Source: Ancistrus triradiatus (Eukaryota > Chordata > Actinopteri > Siluriformes > Loricariidae). Taken from it: DNA of 64,000 bases. Of the stretch, positions 54,909 through 64,000 are shown piece after piece. Positions within the stretch are counted from its first letter, which is position 1. Every line of letters begins with the position of its first letter. The stretch is from assembly GCA_025084515.1 (NCBI GenBank), contig JAJAGP010000288.1:124001-188000 (forward strand), given 5' to 3'. The notes under the pieces were generated by a model. The model saw only the letters and a program-made list of their open reading frames with translations. It was not told where the DNA came from and searched no databases. The translations under genes and the position numbers were made by a program.

Positions 54909-54977
54909 ACATGTACAGCATTTAGCACACGCCCTTATCCAGAGCGACTTACAATTGATACAGTCTTGCAATGACTT
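54909..54977 (-). mobile_element. SINE (family A) fragment inside the Tc1 element
   Basis: ATTTACATGTACAGCATTTA, GCACACGCCCTTATCCAGAG and CGACTTACAATTGATACAGT: only the 3' 70 bp, in reverse orientation, lying in the transposon's untranslated part. Confidence 0.85.
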
Positions 54978-55249
54978 TTTCACACAGGGCCATGTAGATT
55001 TGGATTTTTTTCTCCCTTAATAATAAACACCTTCATTTAAAAACTGCATTTTGTGTGTACTTGTGTTGTCTTTGACTAATATTTAAATTGGTTTGATGTT
55101 CTGAAACACATAAGTCTGACAAACATGCAAAAAAATAGGAAATCAGGAAGGGGGCAAACACTTTTTCACACCACTGTATATGGTAAGTGGAACTGATAAA
55201 ATGGACAACCAGTGTAGAAACAAGGAGGTGTACATAATATGATCGGTGA

Positions 55250-56329
55250 CTGTGGGGTAAATTGGCAGAAGTTAAATATACATAAAATAGAGTACAATAG
55301 TGAATATAAGGAAATATATGGGCATTATTTAGTCCAGTATAAATGCAGTTAGTGAGGGTTCTCATGTTGTTTAGAAGGTAACAGTTTTGGTGGAGCATTC
55401 AAACATGGAAGTAGATAAAACAGATTTGCATATGAAGCACTAATTCTGATTAAATTATAATTCCCCTTAACCCAGTCTTCAATTTTCGGCAGAACAAAGG
55501 GTATCAATTGGGCAGCGCCAATACTGTTCCGATACTGACATCCTCAGAGTACACAAGTCAATTCTCTACAAGTACATTATGATTGATGAATAGTGATTTG
55601 TTTTCAGACAGTTTGTAGACAATCTCTGTCATGTCATTCATCACACTCTTTCACAGCTTAGGATATGTTGGTGGATCTATTGGAGAATATATAATAAAGC
55701 AATAAGCCATATGAGGCCATGCATTACCAATGCAAGTTGTACCAATCAACCCCCTTACTGTGACAGAATGGCCATAATGCAGGGCCTTGAGTGGCTTATT
55801 GCTTTTTTTTACTTTTATATTAAAAATCTATAAAATTGCACATGATTAAATACACATGTTTCACAAATAAATGTATTATTAATAACATTCATGAAAAATA
55901 ATTATTCTGCATTCTTCTTCCTACCTGTTCAGTCCTGCACAGAAGTCAACAAGCTGCTGAAAGCAGGATTTACTTTTTCCGTTCTTCAGTGTGTGCCATA
56001 CAATTAACAAAGAATCTGCTTCCGCTTTATTTTGGTGACTCTTTTAAAGTCAACAGATATGTTTTTCTCAGCACACCAGATTTGAAAACCATGAACAGCT
56101 ACATCATGACTTTACAGTCCCTTCATCATTTATTAAAAAAAATTATATATTATTTTCAACATCTTTGTTTCTTCTTAATGCTGTCCATCTTTTTTACACC
56201 ATTCGCCCACAATTAATCTACGAAGCAAATCAAAACTGGCCTAAGAACTTTGTAATTATAATGTGCTGCAAACTAACTGCCTCGTGTAGTTTAGCTGTGT
56301 AAGAGCTTGTCACATTAATACAGAATTGT
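55250..56329. other. Intergenic, nothing recognised
   Basis: The open frames at 55033-55398 (minus) and 55989-56216 (plus) have no motif. No repeat family recognised apart from AT-rich stretches. Confidence 0.45.
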
Positions 56330-57645
56330 CCAGCCCAAATCAGAAAACAGTTGGGACAGTATGGAAAATGCAAATTAAAAAAAATGCATTGTTCCTTACA
56401 TTTATTTTGACCTTTATTTAATTGCAGACAGTATAAACCTAAGATATCTTAATGTTTTGTCTCTGTTCAAAATCATTTCATTTGTTAATAAACATCCATT
56501 CTTGCATTTCAGGCCTGCAATGCATTCCAAAAAAATGGGATGGGGGCAATTTAAGGCTATCAATGAGGTAAAAAAAAAAACTAAATAGGGATGTGGTTTC
56601 AAACAGGTGATGTCAACAGGTGATTGTAATCCCAGTACAGAAGCAGTATCCTCAAACGGCTGAGTCTTTGAGGAGCAAAGATGGTCAGAGGATCTCCAGT
56701 TTGTCAACAAATGCGTGAGAAACTTCTTGAAATGTTTGAAATCAATGTACCTCAAAGAAAGACTGTAAGGGATTTGCATATTTCAGTCCTTTTTCTTTTA
56801 CTGATTTATCTTGTTTAGCATTGTCTCATTGCAAAATGCAGGGGCATCCCTGGAAGATATCGTCTTGAATTCAGAATATGTTGCTCTAAAATGTCAATGT
56901 AATTTTGTGCACAGTGTGAATGACCTTTGCCAAGGGCACTGATGCACCCTCAAACCATGACAGACCCTGGGTGTTGGAGTTGATGCTGATCATAGGCTGG
57001 ATGATCCTTTTTGTTTTTGGTTCGGTTGGTCCATGTCTTCCCAAAAAGATCTGGAATTCTAATTTGTCAGCCACAATACAGTGTGATGGTCCATCCTAGA
57101 TGCCTCCAATGCTAGTCCGAGAGTTGATGCTGCTTCTGTACGGGGTTAACATAACGCATCTTTTTTTGCACAGTAAAGTTTAAGTGGCATGTGTGAATAT
57201 AACTGTGTAATATAGTGCTTGACAAAGGTTTGCCAAAGTAATCCGATGCCCATGTGGTTCTATCAGCTATTGATGAATGACATTTCTTGATGCAGTGTCG
57301 TCTGAAGAATCAGAGATCATGGGTCTTCAGTTTAGGCTTATGCCCTTGCCCTTTACGCAGTCCCATTCCTTCTTGAATTGTTTCATGATATTATGTTCAG
57401 TCTTTCTTTGAGGTACATTGATTTTAAACATTCTAATAATTATCCCTCAAATGTGTTTGACTAACTGGAGATCCTCTGACCACCTTTGCTTTTCAAAGCC
57501 TCGTAGATACTGCTTTCAACCCAAATCATGATTATAATCACCTGTTAGCATCACCTGTTTGAAATCTGTTAGGAAAATTATTATTTTTACCTCATTACCA
57601 ACCCAAAATTGCCCCATCCTAAATTTTTTGGATGGAATGTGTGGC
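56330..57645. mobile_element. Tc1-type element with inverted duplicated arms
   Basis: The plus-strand arm 56330-56785 has the terminus CCCAAATCAGAAAACAGTTG and an N-terminal transposase piece (RGSPVCQQMREKLLEMF, then VPQRKTVRDLHIS near 56730-56785). The minus-strand arm 57390-57645 repeats this region inverted (TCTTTCTTTGAGGTACATTG; CCATCCTAAATTTTTTGGAT). Between them, minus-strand DNA at 57020-56820 carries a transposase core (GSVMV, stop, GCISALGKGH, LEQHILNSRRYLPGMP, and a stop inside the QQDNA motif). The element was rearranged by inverted duplication and is inactive. Confidence 0.65.
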
Positions 57646-57730
57646 AGACCTCAAATACAGGAATGATGTTTATTAACAAATTAAATAAGCTGACCAGAGA
57701 AAAAAATATACTGGATTCATACTGTCATTG

Positions 57731-57919
57731 ACATTTACAGCATTTAGCAGACGCCCTTATCCAGAGTGACTTAAAAGTGGTACAGTCTTACAATGCAAGC
57801 AAATGTGGGTTAAGGGCCTTGCTCAAGGACCCAACAGTGGCAGCTTGGCAGAGGTGGGATTTGAACCCTGGACCTTTTGGTCCATAGTCCAGTACCTTAA
57901 CTGCTAGGCTACCACAGTC
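57731..57919 (-). mobile_element. SINE (family A), full length
   Basis: ACATTTACAGCATTTAGCAG, ACGCCCTTATCCAGAGTGAC, GGTGGGATTTGAACCCTGGA and TAACTGCTAGGCTACCACAG, in reverse orientation. Confidence 0.9.
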
Positions 57920-58003
57920 TGCAATTAAATGAAGGTTAAAGTAAATATAAGTCTGAACTTTTTTTCTGAGGTGAGGTTGTATAACAGAAAACACAATCAT
58001 TTA

Positions 58004-58105
58004 AGGGTTAAGATCTGTTGGCTTGTTCAAGAGCCCAACATTGGCAGCACTAGAACCTTTTGGGCAATAGACTAGTGCCTTAATTGTTGTGCCACCACAA
58101 TCCCA
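58004..58105 (-). mobile_element. SINE (family A) fragment
   Basis: GGGTTAAGATCTGTTGGCTT, CAAGAGCCCAACATTGGCAG and TTAATTGTTGTGCCACCACA; about 85 bp downstream of a full copy in the same orientation. Confidence 0.65.
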
Positions 58106-59123
58106 TTTAGAATAGTTTCTGAGATATTTGAATCCTATTCTGTACCTATTATAAATTTTATGAATATAGCACTTGTTGTTGCAAAGCAATTAGTGCAGGA
58201 TATGGAATCTCACCTGCAAAGTGGGTGCTATAACTCCATAACACTTTGTGCTATAACACTATAAAATATGTACGTCTCCATGTTCAAACAGCTGTTTAGT
58301 TGTGTTATTGTAGATCCTGTTTGTTTCCAATGAAAGCCTGTAGCCACAGCAGCCCTGTGCAGATGAGGTTCTGCACCAGAAATCCAGAAAGTGGACTATG
58401 TCCAAAGGATTAAAGCCCACGCTCTACCAACAAATATAAATCCCTGACTTTATCCACCAGATAAAGCCAAAAACAGATCTGTACTGTGCACCACAATAAC
58501 AAGGCAGCACCAAACAGAAGTCTTACAAGAAAACAATACACAGCAATTCTGGTGTTGACACAGTGGATACACAGATGTGTTTAATCTGATTTGTTTTGAG
58601 AATGTGGGGGGGGGGGGGGGGGGGGGGGGGATTGAAGCGTATCATTGCTCATTTACAACAGGGGTCTGTGGTGGCATAAAACGTGACTTAAGAGGGATAA
58701 AGCTCATCCCCTTGAATAAACACCCAAACACATCTGAGATGATCGGGTCAGATTGAATATTGTAATCTTCTTTGCGAGAGATTATGGCACTACTAGGGAG
58801 GGAGGGAGGGAGGGTCTTGATACTCATCAGCGGTGTCATCACTTCAATAAAATCTAATCACTAAAAAAAACAATTATCTGACATTCTATCAAGCAAACAT
58901 CAGCAAAAGTATAAAGCCTACAACACTTTGTATTAGAACTGACTGCCGTCTAACAGTCAGTGGAGTGTGTATATTTGTCAACTAAAATCATCTTATCTGG
59001 CAGCACAGGGGGCAAGTTGAAAACAAATCCTGGACCTAGTGGCCATAGTAAATTAATGAGATTAATAATAAATAAATAAATAATCCTTTTTTTCCCCCTC
59101 CCAATTGTATTCACTGTCACATA
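58106..59123. other. Intergenic; poly-G and GGGA tracts
   Basis: Contains a 25-nt G run (58606-58630), a (GGGA)n stretch at about 58796-58814 and an (AATA)n stretch near 59070-59083. No gene seen. Confidence 0.5.
58606..58630. repeat. Poly-G tract (25 nt)
   Basis: An uninterrupted run of G; its length in an assembly may be inexact. Confidence 0.95.
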
Positions 59124-60380
59124 CAGTGGTGCTTGAAAGTTTGTGAACCCTTTAAGTTTTAACTGCCCTTTTACATCATTAACTGCTCGCTTCAGGTCCT
59201 TCCACAACATTTCGATTGGATTAAGGTCAGGACTTTGGCTTGGCCATTCCAAAACATTAACTTTATTCTTCTTTAACCATTCTTTGGTAGAACGACTTGT
59301 GTGCTTAGGGTCGTTGTCTTGCTGCATGACCCACCTTCTCTTGAGATTCAGTTCATGAACAGATGTCCTGACATTTTCCTTTAGAATTCTCTGATATCAT
59401 TCAGAATTCATTGTGCCATCAATGATGGCAAGTCGTCCTGGCCCAGATGCAGCAAAACAGGCCCAAACCACCACCATGTTTCACAGATGGGATAAGGTTC
59501 TTATGCTGGAATGCAATGTTTTCCTTTCTCTAAATATAGCACTTTTCTTTTAAACCAAAAAGTTCTATTTTGGTCTCATCCATCCACAAAACATTCTTCC
59601 AGTAGCCTTCTGGCTTGTCCACGTGATCTTTAGCAAACTGCAGACGAGCAGCAATGTTCTTTTTGGAGAGCAGTGGCTTTTTCCTTGAAACCCTGCCATG
59701 CACACCATTGTTGTTCAGTGTTCTTCTGATGGTGGACTCATGAACATTAACACTAGCCAGTGTGAGAGAGGCCTTCAGTTGCTTAGAAGTTACCCTGGGG
59801 TCCTTTGTGACCTCGCCAACTATTACAGGCCTTACTCTTGTAGTGATCTTTGTGGGTCGACCCCTCCTGGGGAGGGTAACAATGGTTTTGAATTTCCTCC
59901 TTTTGTACACAATCTGTCTGACTGTGGATTGGTGGAGTTCAAACTCTTGAGAGATGGTTTTGTAACCTTTTCCATCCTGATGAACATCAACAACTCTTTT
60001 TCTGAGGTTCTTAGAAATCTCCTTTGTTCATTCCATGATACACTTCCACAAACGTGTTGTGAAGAGCAGACTTTGATAGATCCCTGTTCTTTAAATAAAA
60101 CACACCTGATTGTCATCTCGATTGATTGAAAACACCTGACTCTAATTTCACCTTCAAATTAACTGCTAATCCTAGAGGTTCACGTATTTTTGCCTCTCAC
60201 TAATATGTACTATTGGATCATTTCCTCAATAAATGAGCAAGTATAAAATTTTTGTCTCATTTAACTGGGTTCTCTTTATCTACTTTTAGGACTTGTGTGA
60301 AAATCTGTTGATGTTTTAGGTCATATTTATGCAGAAATATAGAAAATTCTAAAGGGTTCATAAACTTTGAAGCACCACTG
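59124..60380 (-). mobile_element. Tc1-like copy (subfamily S), best coding remnant
   Basis: CAGTGGTGCTTGAAAGTTTG begins at 59124 after TA, and ACTTTGAAGCACCACTG ends at 60380 before TA. At 1257 bp it retains most of the transposase and has lost the C-terminus. Confidence 0.92.
59162..60036 (-). pseudogene. Tc1-like transposase, C-terminus lost
   Basis: ATG at 60036-60034, but codon 3 is TGA (from CGA). A helix-turn-helix region follows in a shifted frame. The open frame 59910-59530 carries RKFKTIVTLPRRGRPTKITT, VTKDPRVTSKQLKASLTLAS, NGVHGRVSRKKPLLSKKNIA and YWKNVLWMDETKIELFG (first catalytic D), then a frame break. 59327-59162 carries QQDNDPKHTSRSTKEWLKKN (second D) and LEWPSQSPDLNPIEMLWKDL (E). 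The sequence then fuses to the terminal repeat by deletion of the last ~60 residues. A GRPTKITT AT-hook-like stretch is present. Inactive. Confidence 0.9.
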
Positions 60381-60565
60381 TAATTAGCAGTAAACCCGGA
60401 GTACACCCAGACCCTCACTACAGCATCATTTACAGCCTTATGAATAAGAGTTTAATGGTCAATTATGAACTCATTAATTAATGGTTGGCTGTGTGTAAAT
60501 ATCAGGATGATATACATTCTTCAACAAAAAGAGGGAGTGAGCAGATGGATCAGGGACAAGCCGTA

Positions 60566-60602
<37 letters not shown>

Positions 60603-60946
60603 CTTGCATATTATAACACATTTCACGGTTGAAAGAATCACGTACGTAATTGTAATTTTATGGTGGGCTGATTTGCGTGGTGGAGGAGGGTGGTTAAAGA
60701 GCAAACTCAAAAACATGCTTAGTCTTTGCCCCCTCAGAGAGTGTGACGGGAGGGTTTGTGGGTTCATTGGGCTTATTCTGATGTACTACCTTTTTACTTT
60801 TTAGACCAAATATGCTATCTATTTAGAGTTTAATGCAAGAGAATGACATTAGGATTAAATCTTGAATGGATTATAGTGCTTGTTACATTGTCTTAAAGCA
60901 TCTTTTCAAATATCTTGGCCCACAGTCCCAGTTTAGCAAATCTAGG

Positions 60947-61002
<56 letters not shown>

Positions 61003-61104
61003 CTGTAAAACTGTAGAATATGAAACGTGTATATAATAAAATAAATATTATAAATAGAGAATATGAGAGACTGAGTCTCTTGGTGTTATTTAGTCCATAA
61101 AACA
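60381..61104. other. Intergenic; (TC)n and (TA)n microsatellites
   Basis: (TC)n at 60569-60599 and (TA)n at 60950-60998. The open frames in this area come from the repeats or lack motifs. Confidence 0.6.
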
Positions 61105-61340
61105 TTACATTCACATTCCTTCATTCATTCACTTTCTTATCCGCTTTGATCCTGTGCCCAGCTGGCAAGGCAGAAACAACCCTAGACAGGGCGACAATCC
61201 ATCGTAGTGCACATACTCACCAAAGGCACTTTAGAGACACCAATTAACTTAAAACTCCCAGACTGCTCCACCTGGGACTGAACCCAGGACCTCTTCTCTG
61301 TTTGGCGACAGTGCTACCTACCAAGCCACCGTGCCTCCCC
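61105..61340 (-). mobile_element. SINE (family B), near full length
   Basis: CATTCACTTTCTTATCCGCT, AGACAGGGCGACAATCCATC, GGGACTGAACCCAGGACCTC, and the inverted head ACCAAGCCACCGTGCCTCCC. Confidence 0.8.
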
Positions 61341-62236
61341 ATAAAATAATAAATAGTATACAATATATACAAGAATACACAAGTATACAAGAATATGAGA
61401 GAGTAACTCTCTTGGTGTTATTTAGTCCAGTCATTGAGATTTCTTGTGTGCTCCAGTAGGTACATTGTGGTGGCATGGCTTCCTTTCTCAGCAGGAGGAA
61501 GGGAGGGGGAGTTAGGGCCCTCTGATGTAGTCTGAGTATAGGTATGAGGACTGGAACTGGTGACAGAAATCAAATCTACCTAGCAATCAGTCATCAGTCG
61601 CTATATTATGTTGCATATTCTGCAGTTTCCCTTCGGGGATCAATAAAGGATTCTGATTCTGATATGAGCTCAAGAAATTAAATACAATTCAGATGATAGT
61701 ACTACTTAAAAAGTAATTGACCCAACCTTACTGAAGGACACAGAATTAAATCTGGCCCATATGTTCTGCTCTGCTCAGATAAGCTGAATCTGCCATTCAG
61801 CCTGGCCATTTACAAGCGACAGTGTGAAATTCAGATACATTAATACAGCCTCCCTTGGTTTGACTGGGCGCCTGGAGACTGAATCAGTCCGACTCACTTG
61901 AGTTATTCATGGCTGGTGGACAGCAGCAATATGGGGATGTCACTCCATGATTTGATTCAATTTCCACAACCATATTGACTAAATCGCTGATTTGTTGGCT
62001 GCTACTGGCCCATGCACAGCCCTAGCTTAACTGACCTTGAATAAGAAGGTGAAAGGTGTGCTGTGCCAGCAAAAGCCAGAGAGAAAGAGAGAAAAAAGAA
62101 AGCAAAATTGCCTTTAAGAAGGTGTGAACAAACCTGCTACTACTGCCTGGCTTTCTGTGCTATGTGTCATTTTTATTTAAATTCATGTTTTAACCCCACT
62201 TTTTCCTGGTGATGGATGTATACAATGTGTACTGTA
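61341..62236. other. Intergenic; possible conserved element at 61.74-62.06 kb
   Basis: At 61622-61665 TTTCCCTTCGGGGATCAATA resembles a LINE 3' end with a GATTCTGATTCTGAT-like tail. No gene found. Confidence 0.4.
61740..62060. promoter_or_regulatory. Candidate conserved non-coding element
   Basis: Repeat-free block with CTGGCCATTTACAAGCGACA, TTCAGATACATTAATACAGC and TCCATGATTTGATTCAATTT. It reads like a deeply conserved vertebrate enhancer by composition and by absence of any transposon similarity. Conservation is untested. Confidence 0.3.
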
Positions 62237-62685
62237 AAGTGGGGGGCAAGAAAATCTGAGACCACTAGTGAATGCTTCAAGTTTGCATGTTTATCTCATT
62301 TAATACACTGTTTTTCTTACAAATCATATAAACAGCATAACAATTTGAGTGAAAAGTATTTGACTATGTGCACCCGAGTGGACGTGCACTCCACAAGCTT
62401 CCATGAGCCATGATATCCTGGTACGATTTCACAATATTCCAAAGAGCAGGTTGAGATGTTACTAAATGCTTGACTTTCTCTGTCTTCAAGTGCCTCCATA
62501 ATTGCTTGATCGTGGAAGTCAGGTGGCTGTGAAGGAAAGTCCAAGACAGTCAGCACTCCTAGCTCTTCTTTGGTCTTCAAGTAGATGCTTTGAGGTTTCA
62601 GTTGGTTCTGCAGCAGTATGAATCCTTCTTCACAAAGATCCAAACAACTATTTCACTAGTGCTCTCAGACTTTTTGCCCCCATTG
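62237..62685 (-). mobile_element. Tc1-like element, internally deleted
   Basis: The left end AAGTGGGGGGCAAGAAAATC and the inverted right end GACTTTTTGCCCCCATTG share CACTAGTG subterminal motifs. The minus frame 62643-62317 keeps LTVLDFPSQPPDFHDQAIME (a corrupted SPDLNPIE box), EYCEIV and KLVEC. The N-terminal part of the transposase is missing. Its end class matches the remnant at 4108. Confidence 0.75.
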
Positions 62686-62726
62686 AACCTTGTACAATAT
62701 ATTATGCTGTATTTAGCATAACATTA

Positions 62727-63195
62727 TGACCACCTTCTTATTTCTACACTGCTTGTCCATTTGATCAGTTTCATGTACCATATAGAAGCACTTTGTTCTA
62801 CAATTACAGACTGGAGTCCATCTGTTTCTCTACATACTTTGTTCATCCCCTGTACACTCTGTTCTCGAATGATCAGGACCCCCACAGGACCAGCACAGAT
62901 CAGGTAATATTTGAGTGGTGGACACTGATTTGGTGGTGGTGGTGTGTTAGTGTGTGTTGTGATGTATGAATGGATCAGACACAGCAGTGCTGATGGAGTT
63001 TTTAACACTGTGTTCACTCACTGTGCACTCTATTAAACACATCTACCATACTGCTCCAACTTGTAGATGTAAAGTCAGAGTATGTTGTTCGTGGTAGTCA
63101 TCCTCTAATCCTTCATCCACCTCACAGGATGCTGCCCACTGGATGCTGGTGGCTGGAAATCTTTGGTTGGTAGACTTGTTTCAATCCAGCAGTGG
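62727..63195. mobile_element. Palindromic MITE, left half
   Basis: CATAACATTATGACCACCTT terminus, TTTCTACACTGCTTGTCCAT, TCCATCTGTTTCTCTACATA, GTGGTGGTGTGTTAGTGTGT and TTGTAGATGTAAAGTCAGAG, then CACAGGATGCTGCCC past the centre. The right arm is lost near 63195. Confidence 0.75.
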
Positions 63196-64000
63196 CACTC
63201 TGTAAACAGCCTCTAAAACATGATAAATGTAGTGCTTAATTTAGTGAGACACTATGTGCAGTCTTCATTATATTGTTCCAGAAAAGTGTTTTCACATAAA
63301 TGTTTACTGGTTGCCAGTCAACTGAAAAATGTTTGAAGAGGAAAAATAACAAAGTGAGCTACAAAGCTACACAAAGCTACTGTGGATCTTAGTGTTATTT
63401 TGTTACTCTTGCCAGCCACTGTGACCAGTCAATCCAGAGCTACTAGCCAGGAAATCCACACGAGGAAATGCTTTGTGCACCTTTATTTCACACTTGGCAG
63501 TCATTGTTAACATGGAGCTCAAATCCAAGATTTCATGACTGTAACTACCAGGGAAACTGGTCAGGCCTAGTCATGTGTTGTGTATCTGAAACACTCTGTT
63601 AGGATCTTATAATATCTTAATTGTGGCACCACATGTACCTGCATTATGGCCCAATCTATTCATCTTTAACTGTACACTATTACAGAGAATATATAGCGAC
63701 TATAGTGGCATCGGAAACTTGTTTCACATGTGTATTTGAGTTAAGTAACACGTCTTATGCATTATTAAATTCTAGCCTACATTGTAACAGTGTTTATTGT
63801 CTAAAACAACAGTAATTTACAAGAAATTATTAGCCCGGGTATCCAATGCAATTAAAATAAATGGCTGTTACTTTTTTTTCCCGTCCACATTTTAACGCCA
63901 CTTATCCTGGTCCAAGTGCCTATTATAGGCACAGGGCGTAGTTGTAAGCATTGTCTGGACAGGGACACCAAGCCACTGCAGTGCCGGCAGGGTCACTGTT
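63196..64000. other. Intergenic to window edge
   Basis: A GCTACAAAGCTACACAAAGCTAC local repeat lies near 63360-63380. The last ~120 bp (TCCACATTTTAACGCCACTT, GACAGGGACACC) may be the start of another family B-like SINE in reverse. No gene. Confidence 0.35.

Larger units (their letters stand above)
53794..55176 (-). mobile_element. Tc1-like transposon nested in the palindromic MITE
   Basis: CAGTGGTGTGAAAAGTGTTT begins after TA (53792-53793), and AACACTTTTTCACACCACTG ends at 55176 before TA. It is 1383 bp with inverted subterminal repeats (TTAAATATTAGTCAAAGACA and inverse). The miniature at 12990-13183 shares both ends. Confidence 0.9.
53613..55249. mobile_element. Palindromic MITE carrying a Tc1 insertion
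   Basis: The left arm (53613-53793: CACCAATCACTATATTAGGT, TTTCTACACTCAGTG, CTGTTTCGCTACATAC) and the right arm (55177-55249: GGTAAGTGGAACTGATAAAA, GTGTAGAAACAAGGAGGTGT, ATATGATCGGTGA) belong to the palindromic family. They are split by the Tc1 element at 53794-55176. Without the insertion the MITE would be about 250 bp. Confidence 0.8.

Overview
This window looks like repeat-rich, non-coding nuclear DNA of a ray-finned fish. The evidence is the repeat content: many decayed Tc1/mariner copies, a Penelope-like retroelement, L2-like LINE tails, two families of tRNA-derived SINEs, and a family of long palindromic MITEs typical of teleosts. An otophysan fish (catfish or characin side) is my best guess from the palindromic family and the SINE types, but that is inference. 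I found no intact host protein-coding gene, no tRNA or rRNA gene, no CRISPR array and no bacterial-type operon. Every recognisable protein piece belongs to a mobile element and is broken by stops, frameshifts or deletions.

Layout: 1-1.65 kb, a Penelope-like reverse transcriptase pseudogene on the minus strand, running off the left edge and carrying a perfect 35-bp inverted duplication. 1.7-5 kb, an L2-like LINE 3' end, a TA-flanked Tigger-like element and a Tc1-like remnant split by a LINE tail. 5.7-13.7 kb, palindromic MITEs, SINEs, a local direct duplication and a Tc1-derived miniature. 14.0-15.5 kb, a nearly full-length Tc1 copy with transposase stops. 16-20 kb, hAT-like and Tc1 pieces. 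20.5-25 kb, more DNA transposons, including one with a DUF4817-type transposase remnant. 26-31 kb, LINE and SINE fragments and a second Tigger-like copy carrying a young LINE insertion with a clear 14-bp target duplication. 31.6-33.3 kb, a degenerate minisatellite containing a 313-bp higher-order repeat. 33.3-43 kb, LINE and Tc1 derivatives. 43-53 kb, sparser DNA with some conserved-element candidates, a Tc1 inserted in a TG/TA microsatellite and a hAT-like MITE. 53.6-55.25 kb, a three-level nest (palindromic MITE, Tc1 inside it, SINE piece inside that). 56.3-57.6 kb, a Tc1-type element with inverted duplicated arms. 57.7-64 kb, SINEs, another Tc1 copy, microsatellites and two more DNA elements.

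The transposons do not act as a system. They are a stratified record: nested insertions give relative ages, and the four copies of the main Tc1 subfamily each keep a different part of the transposase. Four repeat-poor stretches (around 18.4, 28.9-29.3, 51.1-51.4 and 61.7-62.0 kb), plus a shorter one near 46 kb, read like vertebrate conserved non-coding elements and are the best candidates for host function. This cannot be proved without alignment to other fishes.
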